Source: Coccinella septempunctata (lineage: Eukaryota; Arthropoda; Insecta; Coleoptera; Coccinellidae). From it: a stretch of DNA of 64,000 nt. The notes below the pieces were generated by a model. That model searched no databases. It was not told the origin of the DNA and was given only the letters and a program-made list of their open reading frames with translations. Positions within the stretch are counted from its first letter, which is position 1; the number at the start of each line of letters is the position of its first letter. Position numbers and translations under genes: made by a program. Where the stretch lies: NCBI RefSeq assembly GCF_907165205.1, contig NC_058193.1:35353521-35417520 (forward strand). The letters are read 5' to 3'. Shown here in pieces: positions 59,308 to 64,000 of this stretch.

Positions 59308-61618
59308 TTATGTGATCCTGGGTCTGAATATCACTTTCAAAGGATACTTGGTCTTCAACAGGATGTCAGGTATCAAAACGATGTCTTCAAGTGATCCTAC
59401 GGGTTCAATACGGAATTTTGTCAAAAGTCCACATAGGGCGGTTTTTATTGAAAGCAAAGCAAATTTTTGAGCTGAAAAATGAAAAAATGTTTCGTGTTCT
59501 TTTCTCCTTATACGAGATGGAAATTTCTTACCTATGCAATTTCTGGGTCCAGCACTAAACGGTATGAAGGAAAAGGGATGTCTCTTTTGAATATTTTCCG
59601 GTAGAAATCTGTCAGGATCGAACTTGTCGGGTTCAGGGTAGATTTTAGGATTGTGGTGAATATCGTAGATATGAATAAGAGTCATAGCTCCTGCTGGTAT
59701 TGTATAACCACTAGGAAGGGGTACCTTTTCGTTTATATGTCTACCAACAAAATGGGCTGGGGGATATAGTCTGAAACATTCCTTAACGAACCTGTCCAAG
59801 AGATTCATCTGGTTTATTTCCCCGAAAGATGGCCTCCCATCTGACGTAACTTCCATGATTTCGTTGTAGAGTTCATCCTGAAATTCGAACAGACAAAGAT
59901 ATTTAGAAATGATACTCGATTACAGAAATGAATGATATATACTCTGCTCCACAATGATTAAGAAATTTTGTGACCGTTTCTTAAGTTGCCACTTGCGTTC
60001 CTACGAATTTTGGATCAGGTATTGTTACTTTGATTCAAAATTTGAAAATTTGTTTTGTAATAAAGCTTTATATTGAAAACGCTCTCACATACACTTTAAG
60101 AACTCAGACAGCTTTTACCCCAACTCAGTTGATTTAGGCTACCTCAACAATCTAATTAAAAGTATGCAAAGGCGTTGTCAGGAACCAACATTTGCAGGGG
60201 TGGCTCAAAAAAAACGCATTTGAAAGATTTCTCAAATTTTTTCACAACCTCTTGTACCCTTTCATATTCTTTGGATATTTTCATGATCAATCCTCAGTTA
60301 CAGGCGCTTCAAAATCTAAACAAATACTAACTTGAAAATGTTGTTTGTTCGAAAGCACGTACAAAATGAAAGACAGGGCTGTGGAAGTAGAGTCTTGACC
60401 CTAAAAGAAAATAAAATTTCAGTTCCAGAAACATAAACCTAATTGAAGCTTATACTCACCCCAAACAAAATGGTATTCAAATGGTCTTTCACTTGTTGAC
60501 CTTGGAAATTTGTTAACAGTACGTTCAAGAGTCTCGTTTCATCACTATTTTCTGTAATATCCAAGTTTGAGTTTCCTTCAATAAGGTAGGATGTGAAGCC
60601 GTGGAATATTTTCACAGCTTTGTCCTCCTCTCTTTTCATAGAAGTGAACAGATAGAGATATTTCAGAATGGGCAGAAAAATCTTATAAGTTGTTATTTTA
60701 GTCAAAGTTTGTAAGGCCTTCAAAAATTGTTTCGCTGCATCATTTTTCACCTCTGGTTTCTCCCCAACGAAGGAGGCTAAAATTAAAATAAGCATTAGTA
60801 GATTTTTCAAACAAACTAGTTATTTGTCCCACCAATAGCTACTCTAAGAGAATGCCTGCCGAGGTGTTTCACCAAATCCGTAGGTTTTTCATTATCGTCA
60901 CTCAGAATACTGGCCAACTTAAGCGCCGCACTGTTGAGTAAGTCCAACTTATTCCTGAGTGCGTTGAAATGAAAACATTTCGTCAATAATTTTCTACTCT
61001 TTCTCCATATTTCACCTGAAATTTGAAAAAAAGATTTTTCGAAGCAATACACAACGACAAAAGGATATTCAGAGGGGTGATTCAACTTGTAAGATATTGT
61101 TAATTGAGGAGGCTATTCTCAAAAAAAATTCCCTCAGCTGATGATGTTTTCATCCTACCTTCAGTCACCAGTAATCCATTTCCCATCCAAACCTTGAAGG
61201 GTCCATATGTGTCTCCTTTTGTCATATATCTTGGATTACTCAAAACGACCTGAAAAAGTGTTTAATATACGAAAATGATCGTTAACTAATTTCATATCAT
61301 TAAACCTCTGCATCCTTTGGATCTACAATGTGCACTATCGTTTTATTGAGAGTTTTCAATTTGTATATTGGATAAAATTCGAGTGCCCTTGCTCTCGATT
61401 CTATCCACAATTTTTCTGAAATGGAATTAATTCAAATGATTCGTTTTTAGGAAAATTTAGGAAGACTCACCGTCTGTTAGGAAATAATCCTGAATATTCC
61501 CGAAAACAGGAAGGCCTTTCGGACCTGGTATTTCCTTGAAATTCCTACCGTCATTTCTTGAGATGAACAATTTCACGAGGAATATTACACAGACCAAAAT
61601 TAAAATTAACGTGAACAT
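59308..61618 (-). CDS. Cytochrome P450, CYP4-like (clan 4)
   Basis: Minus-strand exons: 61618-61471, 61415-61306, 61249-61159, 61015-60833, 60776-60460, 60400-60332, 59877-59532, 59471-59308. All phases agree; 1428 nt, 475 residues, slightly short for the family. Features in order: N-terminal membrane anchor (MFTLILILVCVIFLVKLF), hinge PGPKGLPVFGN, C-helix WRKSRK, I-helix GGQDSTSTALSF, K-helix ExxR in KECFRLYPPAHFVGR, FDPDRFLPEN, and heme loop FSAGPRNCIAQKFA. The Cys ligand is there but the usual Gly two after it is Ala through the splice join G|CT. The ER membrane monooxygenase role is by family; CYP4 enzymes act on fatty acids, hormones or xenobiotics, and the substrate cannot be read from sequence. 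The last intron (59472-59531, 60 nt) has no stop in frame, so the exon pair also reads through as one. Divergent from the secreted-protein gene at 62451. Confidence 0.92.
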
Positions 61619-62407
61619 CTTCCTCCTTCAGATATTCAGCAATACTGTTGAAACGTCCAATTTGATAATTATTCGAATGTATCCAAACAATGACTGGTGA
61701 AAAGATCATTCATGTTCAAAATCAAAGAGGTCAACTACTCGATAAGTAGGTATATTCATCCTAAATATTCCATACCACTATCTACATATTTTCGGAAAAA
61801 ATGATCAACATGTATCAATCGAACTAGAAATTCTGAATGATTTATTGAATCTTTAAATTGGTTTATCACATTCCACTATACACTGGATCATAAAATTAAC
61901 CGGAAGGAAAGAGATTTGCTCTAATTTCATCCTTGACTAAGCTTCGACCAATTTTGATAAATTTTTGACTGATTTCTGATGCTCGCATCTTCATCATGTC
62001 CTGATATCGATTTCACAAACAAGATGAATGGATACGTTGAAATACAGGGTAGCACAAAATCGCTCCTGAACATTTTTTGTACAGTTGAATGATTTTCTTA
62101 GTACTACATTCTGTACCATCTTTTCTGAAGAATTTGCTCTTTTATTCATAACGAAGTCTTTGTTAGTGGAAGAAAAATATGGTGATAGTGGATATTGCTT
62201 AAAAGAACCACCAGAAAGCGTCTTTCAATGAATATATCCACTTCATTTCAAGAAATTCCTAGAATTTTTCCTTATTCATCAATAAGAATGAGAATGTTTC
62301 TTGTCAGTTGGGTGAAGATTGAAATGCATTTCCTGTGATAAAACAAAATTCTGGCAAGGTGCCGTAATCCAAAGATAAAGATAATGAGTGTTGAAGTTGT
62401 TAGAACC
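61619..62407. promoter_or_regulatory. Shared upstream region of the P450 and secreted-protein genes
   Basis: About 800 bp separates two divergent starts. No clear TATA box faces the P450. Regulatory content is inferred from position only. Confidence 0.35.
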
Positions 62408-62415
62408 TATATAAG
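62408..62415 (+). promoter_or_regulatory. TATA box (TATATAAG) for the secreted-protein gene
   Basis: A strong TATATAAG lies 43 bp before the ATG, predicting a start site near 62438 and a 5' UTR of only a dozen bases. Confidence 0.7.
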
Positions 62416-62450
62416 CCTTATGCTAAGGGTCGGAAGAAACAAATCAAAAA

Positions 62451-63230
62451 ATGTATGCGTTTGTGTTTGGTTGTATGTTGGTTCTGCAAGGAGTCAGCGG
62501 TAAGTGAAACAAGCAAATTTCATTTTGTTTTATTGTTTTTATCCAAAATCACCTTATAATTGAAATTTTATCCATACTCATGAACCGTATGAGCTACCAG
62601 GTATTTATTAATGGAAAAGTGAAATGATGCATAATGTCTATGGAAGTTTATGATAAATTTTTAGTATCAATGGATTTCTCCTATTAAAATAAGGAAGGAT
62701 TAGTTGTAGGAGAACTCCCTACTCATCATGTCAATTCACTAATTACCATTACACATTATATTCCAAGCTTTGCTCAGAGTTCTCGAATTTCAGGGAACTA
62801 CATTTTCCCAGCATGGAGAACTGGCTACCAGAATACAAAATTTGAAGAAAATCAAACATCCACCTCAATATCACCTACAGTGGCTCCAGTTTACTTCCTT
62901 CATAAACTGAACCCAGCGTACTGGTTTTACGACAATACTCAATCAGATAAATTGGACAAACTTTATGAACTGGTCAAATGCGTGGTAGAAAATGAAGCTG
63001 AAGAATGTCGTGATAAACTCCAAAGCAGCAGAAATCTATTTGAGAAGACGAATGAGAAAGATACACAGAAAAATTCCACCCCTCATAAAGTGATCAGCGT
63101 GACAGAAAAAAATTTACCGATCCAGAATAGGAATGATGTAGGAAATGGCGACGTTCAAATAATTGAGAACACAGGTGCTCAAAAATCTTCAACAGTTACT
63201 GTGGAAGTGGATAATACTACCAAAATTTAA
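62451..63230 (+). CDS. Small secreted protein of unknown function, 161 residues
   Basis: Two exons, 62451-62499 and 62794-63230, joined in phase 1 (donor GTAAGTG, acceptor TTTCAG). The first exon encodes almost exactly a signal peptide (MYAFVFGCMLVLQGVSG), so cleavage falls near the junction. The mature part starts NYIFPAWRTGYQN, has a Thr/Ser stretch with N-glycosylation sequons, an aromatic patch NPAYWFYDN, two cysteines in KCVVENEAEEC, and a polar Lys/Asn/Thr tail ending VEVDNTTKI. No family is recognised. The strong TATA box and short 5' UTR suggest a tissue-restricted, highly expressed product. Downstream AATAAA at 63255. Confidence 0.8.
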
Positions 63231-63254
63231 AGGAAAAGTTGATGTGCATTTATG

Positions 63255-63260
63255 AATAAA
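63255..63260 (+). terminator. Poly(A) signal AATAAA for the secreted-protein gene
   Basis: AATAAA starts 25 bp after the stop codon, giving a very compact transcript. Confidence 0.6.
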
Positions 63261-63487
63261 ATGTTTCATGGCCTACCAACAGCATCGATGACATTAAAAT
63301 ATAATCTGAAAAAATTGTTTTATTTCGAATTTGAATTGACTTTTGATGGAGCATAATTTTAATTAACCAGTGTATTTTTGTATCTTCGTTGTGAAAGAAT
63401 AAGAAAATTGTAGTTTTTCAAAAATTTTTGTGTCCAAAAAATGTCAATCTGTTAAAATCTGACACATTCCACACGTACTATGTGGAG

Positions 63488-63617
63488 ATGTTCTTCGTTA
63501 ACGATTTTTTGTATTTCAAGTTTGGATATTCACTGTTTTTCACTTTAATGTTCATGGAGAAGATCAATTCTGCAAACAATGAAACTGAGGATAGAACTGA
63601 TAAAAAAGTTGATATGG
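63488..63617 (+). CDS. Possible first exon of another secreted protein
   Basis: From the ATG at 63488 a hydrophobic leader (YFKFGYSLFFTLMFMEKINS) is followed by a polar acidic stretch (ANNETEDRTDKKVDMG) and a good donor GTAAGT at 63618 (phase 1). The layout resembles the preceding gene (leader, then charged mature part). No convincing acceptor in phase follows before the window ends: the one at 63796 leads to a stop after a few codons. The rest may lie outside, or this is a chance frame. Confidence 0.35.
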
Positions 63618-64000
63618 GTAAGTATTATTCTTTAGAAATTCGTATTTCACATGAGAAAATATGTTCGAAACTCTTCAAAGTTGGAGTTGATGTTCAAGAG
63701 CATTATCCCATGCTTTGAGAATTTATATCAACTAATATATTCATTTTTAATGATGAAATAATTTGATCAGTTTATGTTTTTTCCATTGTGCTTCAGCTTA
63801 TTTTATATATTTATAATTTTTCAATGTTTTCTTTTGTTGAGAAAATTACATTCATTAAATTTTCGTTTGAGAGACGAAGATTTTTTAGATTAATTGAATG
63901 TTTCTATATGCTTTACAATATTTCTTTCGAAAAGTACGCACTCATGGCCTCAATCATAGACAAACTGGCCTCAATTGGATCATTAAGGCTTGATAAGTGA
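63618..64000. other. Window end, unresolved
   Basis: An open stretch ends with a TGA at 63998-64000 (LASIGSLRLDK). It has no clear splice border in the phase needed to join 63488-63617, so it is left unassigned. Confidence 0.3.

Noticed and set aside
63788..64000. 70-codon stretch as exon 2 of the 63488 gene
   Set aside because: No acceptor gives the phase needed after the donor at 63618; the acceptor at 63796 leads to an early stop.

Overview
The window reads as an AT-rich insect nuclear genome. Genes carry many short GT-AG introns (50-80 bp), the orthologue-like genes are insect types, mariner, Tc1 and LINE relics are abundant, and a short run of the insect telomere motif CCTAA is present. 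A beetle is my guess from general composition; nothing in the sequence proves the order.

Layout. 1-1005: decayed LINE on the minus strand. 1347-5101: ABCG half-transporter (ABCG8-like, degenerate ATP site), plus strand, 5' end incomplete. 5200-21500: gene-poor stretch holding an internally deleted DNA transposon, a mariner relic, a MITE, a second truncated mariner fused to a tandem repeat, and several GC-richer islands that may be cis-regulatory. 21594-23694: a two-exon gene for a three-finger C2H2 factor with an N-terminal FRPW Groucho-type motif, best read as huckebein (hkb). 25659-26290: a possible small three-exon gene on the minus strand. 27600-28840 and 35770-37025: two arrays of a ~174 bp repeat. 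37519-57269: a 12-exon, ~20 kb NMDA-type glutamate receptor gene (Nmdar2-like, 1599 residues by my splicing). Its introns hold a second copy of the internally deleted transposon, a Tc1 element with intact ends, a ~950 bp foldback, several copies of one MITE family, a CCTAA block, and six 193 bp tandem units. 59308-61618: a cytochrome P450 (CYP4-like) on the minus strand, 8 exons. 62451-63230: a small secreted protein with a TATA box, divergent from the P450. 63488-63617: a possible first exon of another secreted protein.

The main genes are not an operon or pathway; they are ordinary neighbouring insect genes. Exon joins were made by hand from splice signals and reading phase. In the ABCG, hkb, Nmdar2, P450 and secreted-protein genes every join keeps the frame and the coding total is divisible by three, which supports the models. 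The most unusual material is in the repeats: an apparently undescribed TIR transposon with a spliced HTH-like remnant, a 174 bp (58-codon) satellite whose monomers stay open in one frame, a MITE family whose tandem duplication is joined to a telomere-like repeat, and young intronic tandem repeats.
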